From contig NZ_CP159483.1 in the NCBI RefSeq assembly GCF_042140245.1, positions 930,001 to 994,000 of the forward strand: 64,000 nucleotides of DNA, given 5' to 3'. This DNA is from MH13 sp042140245. GTDB taxonomy: Bacteria > Pseudomonadota > Alphaproteobacteria > Rhizobiales > MH13. The notes beneath the pieces were generated by a model. The model did not search any database, was not told the origin of the DNA, and saw only the letters and a list, made by a program, of their open reading frames with translations. The translations under genes were made by a program, and so were the position numbers. This document shows, piece by piece, positions 17,802 to 25,792 of the stretch (positions are counted from its first letter, which is position 1; every line of letters begins with the position of its first letter).

Positions 17802-19229
17802 ATGATTATACCTGTTATCTTGGCTGGTGGTTCAGGTACGCGCCTATGGCCGGTTTCACGCAAGAGCTACCCTAAGCAATTCACGAAACTGTCCAGCAAT
17901 CTGAGCTTGTTTCAAGAGAGCGTTATGCGGCTTACCGGTCCTCGGTTCTCCGCACCCTCAATTGTAACGGGAACTGACTTCCGCTTTGTTGTCGCTGAGC
18001 AGTTGGAGGCCATCAGTGCGGAGACGCACGATGTCCTTCTTGAACCAGAGGCGCGCAACACAGCGCCAGCGATCTTGGCCGCTGCCTTGCGTCATGAGGC
18101 AAAGCCTGACGCGATCTTGCTGGTCACCCCATCCGATCACAAGATTTTGGACCAACATGCGTTTGCTGAAGCCATTGACACCGGGGCAGCCGCAGCAACT
18201 GCGGGTAAAATCGTCACGTTTGGTATTTCACCATCAGGGCCTGAGACCGGGTATGGGTATCTGGAGCTGACGGAACCACCTGTCATCGGCCAATCACAAT
18301 CGCTCCGCCGTTTCGTTGAGAAACCAGAGCTTGAGATGGCTGAGGCGATGATCGCCGATGGACGATATTTGTGGAATGCGGGCATCTTCATGTTCCGTGT
18401 CGACACCATCATCAAACTGTTTGAGCAGTTGGTGCCGCATCTTGCCATGGCGACTCGGGCGGCTGTTAAGACGGCCAGCTACGAAACGGGCTTTATGAGC
18501 CTGAATGCCGCCGCCTATTCACGGTGCGAAAACATCTCAGTGGATTATGCGATCATGGAGGCCGCAGATGACCTTCATGTTGTGCCAGTTAACTGTGGTT
18601 GGTCAGACCTGGGGTCTTGGCGGTCTGTTCACGAGAACTGTTTCCAAGATGGCAAAGGCAACGCCATGTGGGGCGCTGCCATGCAGATCGACTGTTCAAA
18701 CAGTCTGTTGCGCTCGGAAAACCCGGACACAAAGATCGTTGGAGTGGGTTTGGAGAATATCGCTGCCATTGCCACCGATGACGGTATCTTGATTGCCAAC
18801 ATGGACGACAGTGAGCGGGTTAAAGAGGCCGTCGGCGAGCTTAAGCTGCAAAAGGCGCCACAAGCTGAGGAGTTCCGCAAATGTCAGCGGCCATGGGGCC
18901 ATTACGAGCAACTCACGCTCGGGTCTCGTTTCCAAGTCAAGCGGATCACCGTCAAACCAGGCGGTCGACTAAGCCTGCAGAGCCACAAATATCGTGCAGA
19001 GCACTGGGTGGTTGTTGAGGGCATCGCGACCGTAACCCGGGATGATACCGTCATGACGCTGGTCGAGAACCAATCGACCTACATTCCACTCGGTGCAGTT
19101 CACCGCCTTGAAAACAAGGAGGATGTGCCGCTGACGCTGATCGAAGTGCAGTCCGGTTCCTATCTCGGTGAGGACGATATTGTTCGATACGAAGATGACT
19201 ATGCGCGTGTGCCGCAGATCGCCGCATGA
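17802..19229 (+). CDS. algA: Mannose-1-phosphate guanylyltransferase / mannose-6-phosphate isomerase
   Basis: This 475-residue bifunctional cytosolic enzyme makes GDP-mannose, the precursor that AlgD oxidises. The N-terminal nucleotidyltransferase domain opens with LAGGSGTRLWPVSRKSYPKQ (residues 7-26) and has FVEKP in mid-domain. The C-terminal cupin isomerase domain contains SLQSHKYRAEHW (391-402) with the metal-binding Gln and His residues. The length and domain order are those of AlgA/ManC. Between alg8 and algD it supplies the alginate pathway, although GDP-mannose also feeds other glycans. A hairpin terminator candidate follows, so algD may have its own promoter. Confidence 0.93.
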   Translation: MIIPVILAGGSGTRLWPVSRKSYPKQFTKLSSNLSLFQESVMRLTGPRFSAPSIVTGTDFRFVVAEQLEAISAETHDVLLEPEARNTAPAILAAALRHEAKPDAILLVTPSDHKILDQHAFAEAIDTGAAAATAGKIVTFGISPSGPETGYGYLELTEPPVIGQSQSLRRFVEKPELEMAEAMIADGRYLWNAGIFMFRVDTIIKLFEQLVPHLAMATRAAVKTASYETGFMSLNAAAYSRCENISVDYAIMEAADDLHVVPVNCGWSDLGSWRSVHENCFQDGKGNAMWGAAMQIDCSNSLLRSENPDTKIVGVGLENIAAIATDDGILIANMDDSERVKEAVGELKLQKAPQAEEFRKCQRPWGHYEQLTLGSRFQVKRITVKPGGRLSLQSHKYRAEHWVVVEGIATVTRDDTVMTLVENQSTYIPLGAVHRLENKEDVPLTLIEVQSGSYLGEDDIVRYEDDYARVPQIAA

Positions 19230-19292
19230 TCTGGTTGTCTGAGTAGGCAACCGGGATCAACCAGCCCGCCGCTGCCTGTGAGCACATACGCC

Positions 19293-19327
19293 GCCCGCGC
19301 AAAGGCTAGCCTTTGCGCGGGCACTTT
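19293..19327 (+). terminator. Hairpin terminator candidate after algA
   Basis: GCCCGCGCAAAGG (19293-19305), CTAG loop and CCTTTGCGCGGGC (19310-19322) form a perfect 13-base-pair stem. The tail ACTTTCGTTT is only moderately T-rich. It is likely an intrinsic terminator or a strong pause separating algA from algD. Confidence 0.7.
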
Positions 19328-19357
19328 CGTTTCCAGATCCACGCGTTCGGATCACAG

Positions 19358-19364
19358 CCTATCC
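19358..19364 (+). promoter_or_regulatory. CCTATCC motif upstream of algD
   Basis: This is a fourth intergenic copy of the heptamer, 118 bases before the algD start and after the algA hairpin. An A/T-rich stretch (AAAAAATATTATGATTTT, about 19414-19431) lies between it and the gene and could hold a promoter. AAGGA at 19471-19475 is the ribosome site. No conserved sigma-54 or AlgU-type promoter is recognised. Confidence 0.3.
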
Positions 19365-19481
19365 TTTTGATCAGGCGAGGACGCCATTTGCTCCTCCGTC
19401 ATAGCCGTTCAGAAAAAATATTATGATTTTCAGGGTGTTAGACATCTGTCCACGACGGGAACTTGCTCTGAAGGACACACT

Positions 19482-20883
19482 ATGACCCACCTTGCCCCCA
19501 TCTCAACTGCCAATGCCCTGCCGATTCCTCTGCACAGTGTTATCGCCAAGCCTGCAATCTCAGTGGTTGGCTTGGGTTATGTCGGCGCTGTCTCTACGGC
19601 TTGCCTGTCCAGCCTTGGTCATCATGTTGTCGGTGTTGATGTCGACCCTTTGAAGACTGCCGATATTGCTGCTGGCCGATCACCCATTCATGAGGCAGGC
19701 TTGGAGCGCCTTCTTTCCAAAGGTGTCGAAGGTGGGCTTATCACCACAACAGATGATCTAGCCGCAGCGGTCGAAGACACCGATGTGACCTTCGTTTCCG
19801 TTGGAACGCCAACAGCATCAGATGGAAGCTGTGACTATCGCTACATCCAGGCCGCTGCCCAGGCTATGGCGGAAGGTTTGGCGCGCAAGTCCAGTTTTCA
19901 TTACTTTGTCATGCGCTGCTCGATTCCCCCCGGCACGACCATGAGCGTCATGACTCCGATTATTGAAGCTGTCTCCGGTCGGAAGCTTGGCGAGGACTTT
20001 GGTGTTGCCTTCAACCCGGAATTCTTGCGTGAGGGTGTTGCTGTCGATGACTTCTACGCACCACCAAAAACCGTGATCGGCGCAACGTGTGATCGGACCG
20101 CTTATGTGCTGAAGCAAATCTACGCGCCCATTGATGAGACGCCTTTTGTAACGTCAATCGAAACGGCAGAGATGGTCAAATATGTTGACAATGTCTGGCA
20201 CGCGACCAAGGTCTGCTTTGCCAACGAGGTAGGCCGACTGGCCAAATCATTGGGCATCGACAGTCATGATGTGATGGATGTCTTCTGCCAGGATCACAAA
20301 CTGAATCTCGTCCCCATACTATCTCAAACCGGGCTTCGCGTATGGCGGTTCTTGCCTTCCTAAGGAGGTGCGCGCTGTCACACATATTGCGAAGATGGCT
20401 GGCGTTGATATCCCTATGATTGACAGCCTTGGTGTGTCCAACAGAACGCAGATTGAGGAAGCCATTCAGATGGTGCGCGCCACTGGTGCCAAACGTGTTG
20501 GCGTTCTTGGCGTGGCATTCAAACCTGGAACCGACGATATACGCGAGAGCCCGATCCTAGAGGTCATGGCTGCACTGCGGGCGGATGGCATTGAGATCAT
20601 CGCACATGACCCTGCCATTACGGCTGACACATGCCTTGAGGGGCAGCTGGCCTATCTGAAACATACCAGTGCAACACTCGCCGAGGAGTTACCGCGTTTG
20701 TTGGTTGAGAATGCTGGTGATGTGGCCGAACAGGCCGAAGCCATCATCGTCACACAACGCAATCCGCTTTATGCGACACTCGCCAGTTGGGCGATGGAAC
20801 ATGGCCAGAAGCCGGTTATTGATGTGGTCCGGCTGTTTGAAGACCTGCCAGACTTTCAAGAGTATCGCGGCATCGGTTGGTGA
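19482..20883 (+). pseudogene. algD: GDP-mannose 6-dehydrogenase with one-base frameshift
   Basis: AlgD oxidises GDP-mannose to GDP-mannuronate, the committed step of alginate synthesis. The first frame (19482-20363) has the Rossmann motif VVGLGYVGAVSTACL, the NPEFLREGVAVDDF segment and CQDHKLN. It then runs out of frame and stops. The conserved continuation YYLKPGFAYGGSCLPKEVRA, with the catalytic cysteine at codon 20353-20355, is in the next frame and reads on to 20883. Removing one C from CCCC at 20312-20315 restores LVPYYLKPGF. The second part would need a GTG at 20368, after the cysteine, so two separate proteins could not be active. Sequencing error, phase variation or a true mutation are all possible. 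Confidence 0.88.
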
Positions 20884-20932
20884 TTGCCGCCAAGCAGGGA
20901 TACTTGGGTCAACCAGGCAAAGGAGGTTGCAA

Positions 20933-21547
20933 TCAAACGATTGCGGCCTCTTTGGCTATCATGGCTGCATGCGTGCGGTTCTTAGCTTCCAGTTTGCGGC
21001 TGAGCGTTTTGACGTGCAGCTTGATCGTGACTTCCTGCAGATCGAGTTCGCGGGCGATCTCTTTGTTTGAAAGCCCACGACACAGCCCTTTGAGCACCTG
21101 CATCTCGCGCTCAGAAAGCTGCTTTGCGAGCGGTGCAGATGGTCCAGCATCTTCTGCATTCAGGAACTCAAGTGGCACATATGTTTCGCCCATCGCCATA
21201 AACCTGACGGCGTTCACCAGGGACTTCGCCGCCATGGTCTTGGGCAAGAAGCCAATCGCCCCAGCATCGATGGCTTCCTGAGCGATCGACTTGTTTGCTG
21301 TTCCTGACATGATAGCGACAGGCCGACCGAAAGACGTTTCCAACGCTCTGGCCAAGCCGTTCAGCCCATTCATACCCGGCATTGAGTAGTCGAGCAGGAC
21401 CAAGTCGTAGACGATGTCATTGGCCATTTTGTCCAAAGCAGCATCAAGTGTTTCACAGGTTTCAACTTCAAACTCGCCCTGGACGGTTAGAAAAGCACTC
21501 AGCGTTTCAAGAACGAGCGCATGATCGTCAGCTAACAACAGTCGCAT
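20933..21547 (-). CDS. LuxR/NarL-type response regulator
   Basis: This 204-residue two-component regulator has an N-terminal receiver domain with phospho-acceptor Asp53 in LVLLDYSMPGMNG and acidic pocket residues in LLADDH. The C-terminal LuxR-type helix-turn-helix contains LSEREMQVLKGLCRGLSNKE. It should bind DNA when phosphorylated, most simply by the adjacent hybrid kinase, 18 bases upstream on the same strand. It is convergent with algD, only 49 bases away. The alginate genes are an obvious but unproven target. Confidence 0.9.
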   Translation of the reverse strand: MRLLLADDHALVLETLSAFLTVQGEFEVETCETLDAALDKMANDIVYDLVLLDYSMPGMNGLNGLARALETSFGRPVAIMSGTANKSIAQEAIDAGAIGFLPKTMAAKSLVNAVRFMAMGETYVPLEFLNAEDAGPSAPLAKQLSEREMQVLKGLCRGLSNKEIARELDLQEVTIKLHVKTLSRKLEAKNRTHAAMIAKEAAIV

Positions 21548-21565
21548 AGTCGCCTCGATGGTCGG

Positions 21566-24310
21566 TCACTTCCGGTGTTGCTCTAGTGTAGAACACAATT
21601 GATCTAAGTCGACTGGCTTGGACAAGATCGCAGCAACTTGCCCGTCTGTAAGGCGTGGATCCGTTAGTCGTCTGGCAAGTGCCGTAACGACAATAACTGG
21701 CAAATCAGGTGCGATCTGACGCGCGCGCGCCGATAACTCACCACCATTCATATGTGGCATGTCGTAATCAGTGATTAATGCCGACCAGCTTTCAGGATCG
21801 TCAGCAATGGCATCCAATGCATCACGTGGGTCCTCACATGTCGCGACTTCGGCACCGACAGCTTCGAGATATTTGGAAATCACATGGCCAACATTGGGAT
21901 CGTCGTCGACCACAATGACCGTCATGTCCGATAGGTCAGATGTTTTGGCTTCCAGCACACCGTCAGAATTGGTTCCAAGGGAGGCCATGGGCCAGTAGAT
22001 CGAAACCTCTGTCCCCTCTCCAGGCTTAGAGGCCACCTTGATGGCTCCGCCGACACTTTTCGTGTGCATGGCGACAATCGCCAATCCAAGGCCTGTTCCC
22101 ATTCGCCCTTTGGTCGAAAAATAGGGCTGAAACATGCTGGCGGACGTTTCAGCATCCATACCCGCACCGGTATCGCTAACTGTCAGTGAAGTGTATCGCC
22201 CGGCTTCGTTGAGATGACCCACGGTCGTGGAAAGAACGTCAGCTCCTTTGACCAAAGAAACGCTCAGTTTGATTTCTCCGTGATCCGTTTGGATCGCGTC
22301 ACGCGCGTTCATGCACAAATTGATGAGAACCTGACTCAGCGCACCGGCATTGCCGCGCAACGCAACTCCCGACTTGGGGGCAATGACATCGAACGTGATG
22401 CCTGTTGGTAGGCTGGGCTGCATGATCTGGCTTAGGTCTGCCAATATCGATGAGAGATCGAATGCGCCGTCAACTTCAGAACCGGAGCCAATGTCCAAAA
22501 GGCGGTTGAGAAGCTTGGCGGACTGGGAACCTGCCGATGTTATACGATCAAGATGGGGCTGAACTGCATCGGGCAAATCCTCCAACATACCTATCAGGGC
22601 TGCAGATCCATTGATCGCTGAGAGTAGGTTGTTGAAGTCGTGGGCAACACCGGCTGTCAACTGAGCGATAGCCTCTTGTCTCTGGAGCCGAATAAGGTCC
22701 TGCATCAACTCCTCTTCGCGGGCCTCGGTCTCTAGACTTTCTGTGATGTCTCGCACCACGATCACTGAACCGCCATTCTCGAGCGGCGATCCTGTGATCT
22801 CATGGGTAACGGTCTGGGACTCTTCGGTTCTTAGGAGGGTTGTCTCAAAGGGCTTGTCACTTGGGACGGGGGTCGCCTCTGTGTATTGCCGATACCAACG
22901 GCGACCCAATCCATCTTCTGGACGTCCAAAACCAAGCAATCGACTGGCTGCGGAGTTCAGATAGGTCAAGCGCCCATCGTCATTGGTAATGGCAATGCCA
23001 TCGGAGGCGGCCTCAATGGCCGCCAAACGCTGCGCGAGCAATCGTTGCGCCGATTTCATCGGCGTAATGTCGGTGGCCGATATGACCAGCCCCCCATCGT
23101 CGAGGCCTGCCACACGCAGCAAAATGTTGCGACCGTTTGGAAGCTCAACTTCTTGCGGTTGTTGGAGGGCGGCAAGCTCGGAAAAATAGGCTTCGTCCAG
23201 ATCACCGGACATATGAAACGGTGGAAACGGAACGCTTTCCAAGTATGCAGCCCAATTGTCCGAAAACCGCGATCCTTTTGTCCAGCTCACTCCTGGTGCT
23301 GACAGCAAGTCATTGATCGCGTCATTGGCGAACGATATCTGTCCGTCGGGCTCGACGACAAGAAAAGCATCGTCGGTCGCAGCTAAGGCCCGCTCCATGC
23401 GCGCCCGTGCTTGATCCCTCTCATTTGCAGCGTCCACGCGTTCGCTGACATCGGTTTGAGTGGCGACCAGATGGCACACATCACCATCGCTGCCGTACAC
23501 GGGAAAGAGCGTGAGCTCATTCCAAAACAGCTCGCCGGTCCGTCGCCTGTTGCGCAATAGAAAGGTACCACCAGCCCGGCGGTTGACCGCTTCGCGTAGT
23601 CGCGTGCGTTCCGGTGCATCTGGTGCCTCAGCCGTCAAAAATCGGCAGTTCTGTCCAAGCACATCCTCCGCCTTGTAGCCCGATAGCTGCTCAAAAGCCG
23701 CGTTCACATAAATGAGCGGTAGATCGTCATTCGTTGCGTCTGCGATCGCGAAGCCGGAGGATGATCCGGCAATCGTTGCGGCCAAAAGGTTGTTTTCGGA
23801 CGCAATTTCGCTGTTGCGCAGGGCTTGGCTTGCCAGCCCGCTCAACCGGGTGACCAGTTTGAGACTTTCCTTGCCAAAACCCTTTGGCGCTTTGCGAAAG
23901 CATAGGAGAGCTGTTTGGTCTGCGGCTGGTGCCACCAGAAGGCCAGAATAGGCATTGCATCGCAACCGACCGGCCCAGCTGCCAACCAGGTTGAGGTCCA
24001 TGATATTGCGAGAACGTGAGAAGATATCGATCGGTGCCTGAAGTTCACCGCCAACCAACTCTGGATCGTTGCTGGCTTGTATCGTCAGCTGGCCTTCAGG
24101 CGTTGCGCGAACCACCATGGAAACTGACGCATCGATGGCGTTTTCCAGAGAGACAAAAATGGATGCTAGCGCTGCTGAGGGACTGGTCGCGCTTGTGTAG
24201 GCCTCCAAACATGCCAACAGTGTCTGGGTTTCTTCGAGTGCACGCGCTTCTCGATCACCCAGGATTTGCAGCTCGAGAAGCGCTTCACGTAGTCGTTCGT
24301 CTTCTCCCAT
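21566..24310 (-). CDS. LOV-domain hybrid histidine kinase
   Basis: This 914-residue soluble sensor has no membrane helices. An N-terminal coiled coil and GAF-like region (about 1-165) precede a LOV domain (about 180-292). The LOV domain has YVNAAFEQLSGY, the adduct motif GQNCRFL with Cys222, flavin-contacting Asn254 and Asn264, and Gln285. Two further PAS-like domains (about 305-415 and 425-525) are followed by HisKA with His556 in AHDFNN, an ATPase domain (NARD, DTGAGM, GTGLGLAIV) and a C-terminal receiver with Asp847. It should sense blue light through a flavin and signal by phosphorelay. The phospho-transfer route from the internal receiver to the LuxR-type regulator is not obvious, as no Hpt domain is seen here. 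Confidence 0.9.
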   Translation of the reverse strand: MGEDERLREALLELQILGDREARALEETQTLLACLEAYTSATSPSAALASIFVSLENAIDASVSMVVRATPEGQLTIQASNDPELVGGELQAPIDIFSRSRNIMDLNLVGSWAGRLRCNAYSGLLVAPAADQTALLCFRKAPKGFGKESLKLVTRLSGLASQALRNSEIASENNLLAATIAGSSSGFAIADATNDDLPLIYVNAAFEQLSGYKAEDVLGQNCRFLTAEAPDAPERTRLREAVNRRAGGTFLLRNRRRTGELFWNELTLFPVYGSDGDVCHLVATQTDVSERVDAANERDQARARMERALAATDDAFLVVEPDGQISFANDAINDLLSAPGVSWTKGSRFSDNWAAYLESVPFPPFHMSGDLDEAYFSELAALQQPQEVELPNGRNILLRVAGLDDGGLVISATDITPMKSAQRLLAQRLAAIEAASDGIAITNDDGRLTYLNSAASRLLGFGRPEDGLGRRWYRQYTEATPVPSDKPFETTLLRTEESQTVTHEITGSPLENGGSVIVVRDITESLETEAREEELMQDLIRLQRQEAIAQLTAGVAHDFNNLLSAINGSAALIGMLEDLPDAVQPHLDRITSAGSQSAKLLNRLLDIGSGSEVDGAFDLSSILADLSQIMQPSLPTGITFDVIAPKSGVALRGNAGALSQVLINLCMNARDAIQTDHGEIKLSVSLVKGADVLSTTVGHLNEAGRYTSLTVSDTGAGMDAETSASMFQPYFSTKGRMGTGLGLAIVAMHTKSVGGAIKVASKPGEGTEVSIYWPMASLGTNSDGVLEAKTSDLSDMTVIVVDDDPNVGHVISKYLEAVGAEVATCEDPRDALDAIADDPESWSALITDYDMPHMNGGELSARARQIAPDLPVIVVTALARRLTDPRLTDGQVAAILSKPVDLDQLCSTLEQHRK

Positions 24311-24328
24311 AGCCTGGACTTGCCCTCG

Positions 24329-25489
24329 CTATCCGAAAACTATGCAAGAAATCATCAGGTTGCCATGTCGGTTGCCGGCCTGCAGCAAGCTTCCTTGTTC
24401 ACCAAAGGTGAAGGCGCCGAGATACGGAGCGCCATCGAGTGCCTCATTCACTCCGGAAACGACTTGGGGCATGTGATCTTGAACGCTCAACATGCACCCA
24501 CCGCAATAGATCATAAGGGCTCCCTGTATGGCTCGATCTGTGGCCTGTCCGCTCGCTCGGGCAAGTTTGGCAACGCGTCCTGCACGGTCCACCAAACTTG
24601 GAACAGTCCCGTTCATCAGTGTCACCTGTTCGCCCTCATTCACTTTCGCAAACAGTTCAATGTCACCATTTTTATGAGCGTAAGCGGGATGTGCAAGAAG
24701 GTACGACGGCACCTGACCTGACCAACTGAGTTCACGACCGAGTGGCCAAAGTGTGCTGGCTGAAAGAATGGTTTGTCCATCATCGGCTGCTTCATCAAGG
24801 GCAACTTCACCGCCTGTCCAGCCACTGTAGACTGTCAGCGCAGGCTTGCCGTCGATTTTATGGATGGTACGGCCAGTCGCGCTGGTGACAACGCCAAAAT
24901 GGGGCGAAGGCGAATAGCCATTCTGGTAGGCAAAGGAGATTGGGCTGGACGGAAAAAGAACAGAAACCACCACACCTTGGTTGCTTCTGAGCGTTTGATC
25001 GAAAACGTACCAATCCCCATTCACACTGTTATCGGCAGCGCTTCCACCGATAATGGGAACATCCGATCCAGTGACATCTTCAATACCTTGGAGAACGTCC
25101 TCTTCCGCACCTGGCGTTGCTGATACCCAGACAAGCTCGGGGCGTTCCCCAATCCGGCTCGCATTCACAAGGGCCTGATTGGTTGCCTCCTTGGCCGCTG
25201 TCCGCGGATCAGTGTCAAAATGTGCCAGTGCCGTTCCATAGGCCCCTGCTGGGTCCGATATCGCAAAGACAGAAATGCCCGAGGTCATGCCATCCTGCGT
25301 CATGGCACCAAGGCATGAGGTGGATCCATGCAGTGTGGAAAGATGGTTCAGGTCTTGAAGGGCAGCTGGATCAACCAAACAGTTGTTGTGAACGGAAGCA
25401 AAATCGTAGGAGCCGGGCTCCAACACTCCAGCTAGGTCTTCTGCGGATTTTGCGCTCTTCACCCAAACCTTCAACACCACCTCCATCAT
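24329..25489 (-). CDS. FIST-domain sensor protein
   Basis: This 386-residue cytosolic protein has FIST_N (about 20-200) and FIST_C (about 210-365) domains, ending with the typical GAFTFGEQGSL. FIST proteins are ligand sensors that partner with signalling enzymes; some, called NosP, bind heme and nitric oxide and regulate hybrid kinases encoded beside them. Gene order fits such a pair: it starts a minus-strand operon and lies 18 bases before the LOV kinase. Whether this protein binds heme, NO or another small molecule cannot be read from the sequence. It is divergent from the type I secretion genes. Confidence 0.87.
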   Translation of the reverse strand: MMEVVLKVWVKSAKSAEDLAGVLEPGSYDFASVHNNCLVDPAALQDLNHLSTLHGSTSCLGAMTQDGMTSGISVFAISDPAGAYGTALAHFDTDPRTAAKEATNQALVNASRIGERPELVWVSATPGAEEDVLQGIEDVTGSDVPIIGGSAADNSVNGDWYVFDQTLRSNQGVVVSVLFPSSPISFAYQNGYSPSPHFGVVTSATGRTIHKIDGKPALTVYSGWTGGEVALDEAADDGQTILSASTLWPLGRELSWSGQVPSYLLAHPAYAHKNGDIELFAKVNEGEQVTLMNGTVPSLVDRAGRVAKLARASGQATDRAIQGALMIYCGGCMLSVQDHMPQVVSGVNEALDGAPYLGAFTFGEQGSLLQAGNRHGNLMISCIVFG

Positions 25490-25792
25490 CGTCCAAATTG
25501 CGCATACCGGCTAAAGGGTTGGCGGTGTGAACGCATTGGAATAGCTGACTACCTGAAAGTATAGTCGGGCCCAGGTGAATGAAATGTGCAGTCCGACAAA
25601 CTGGGCGTTTCCACTCTTTGAACCTCTATTCAAACGACTAGCATTTGGTTGTTCCGAGCCTCGCTCGGTTGTGGGCGTCTGATCATTCCGCAGGGCCGGT
25701 AACCTATGGCGTAGTCGGCCATCCCGATGCACTCCCCAAAACACGAGATGAGACGTGTACCAGACAGTGAAAGGCTGGTCGGAGGTATTGAA
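25490..25792. promoter_or_regulatory. Divergent spacer, FIST operon / type I secretion genes
   Basis: No gene is visible in 303 bases. Two small dyads are present: GACTA/TAGTC around 25545-25564 and CCGAGC-CTC-GCTCGG around 25653-25667. Promoters for both directions must lie here, but none is clear. CCTATCC is absent, in contrast with the alginate spacers. GGAGG at 25781-25785 is the ribosome site for the ABC gene. Confidence 0.3.

Noticed and set aside
20368..20883. Separate functional gene after algD
   Set aside because: It is the in-family C-terminal half of AlgD without the catalytic cysteine; the GGAGG before its GTG is part of the coding sequence for LPKEV.
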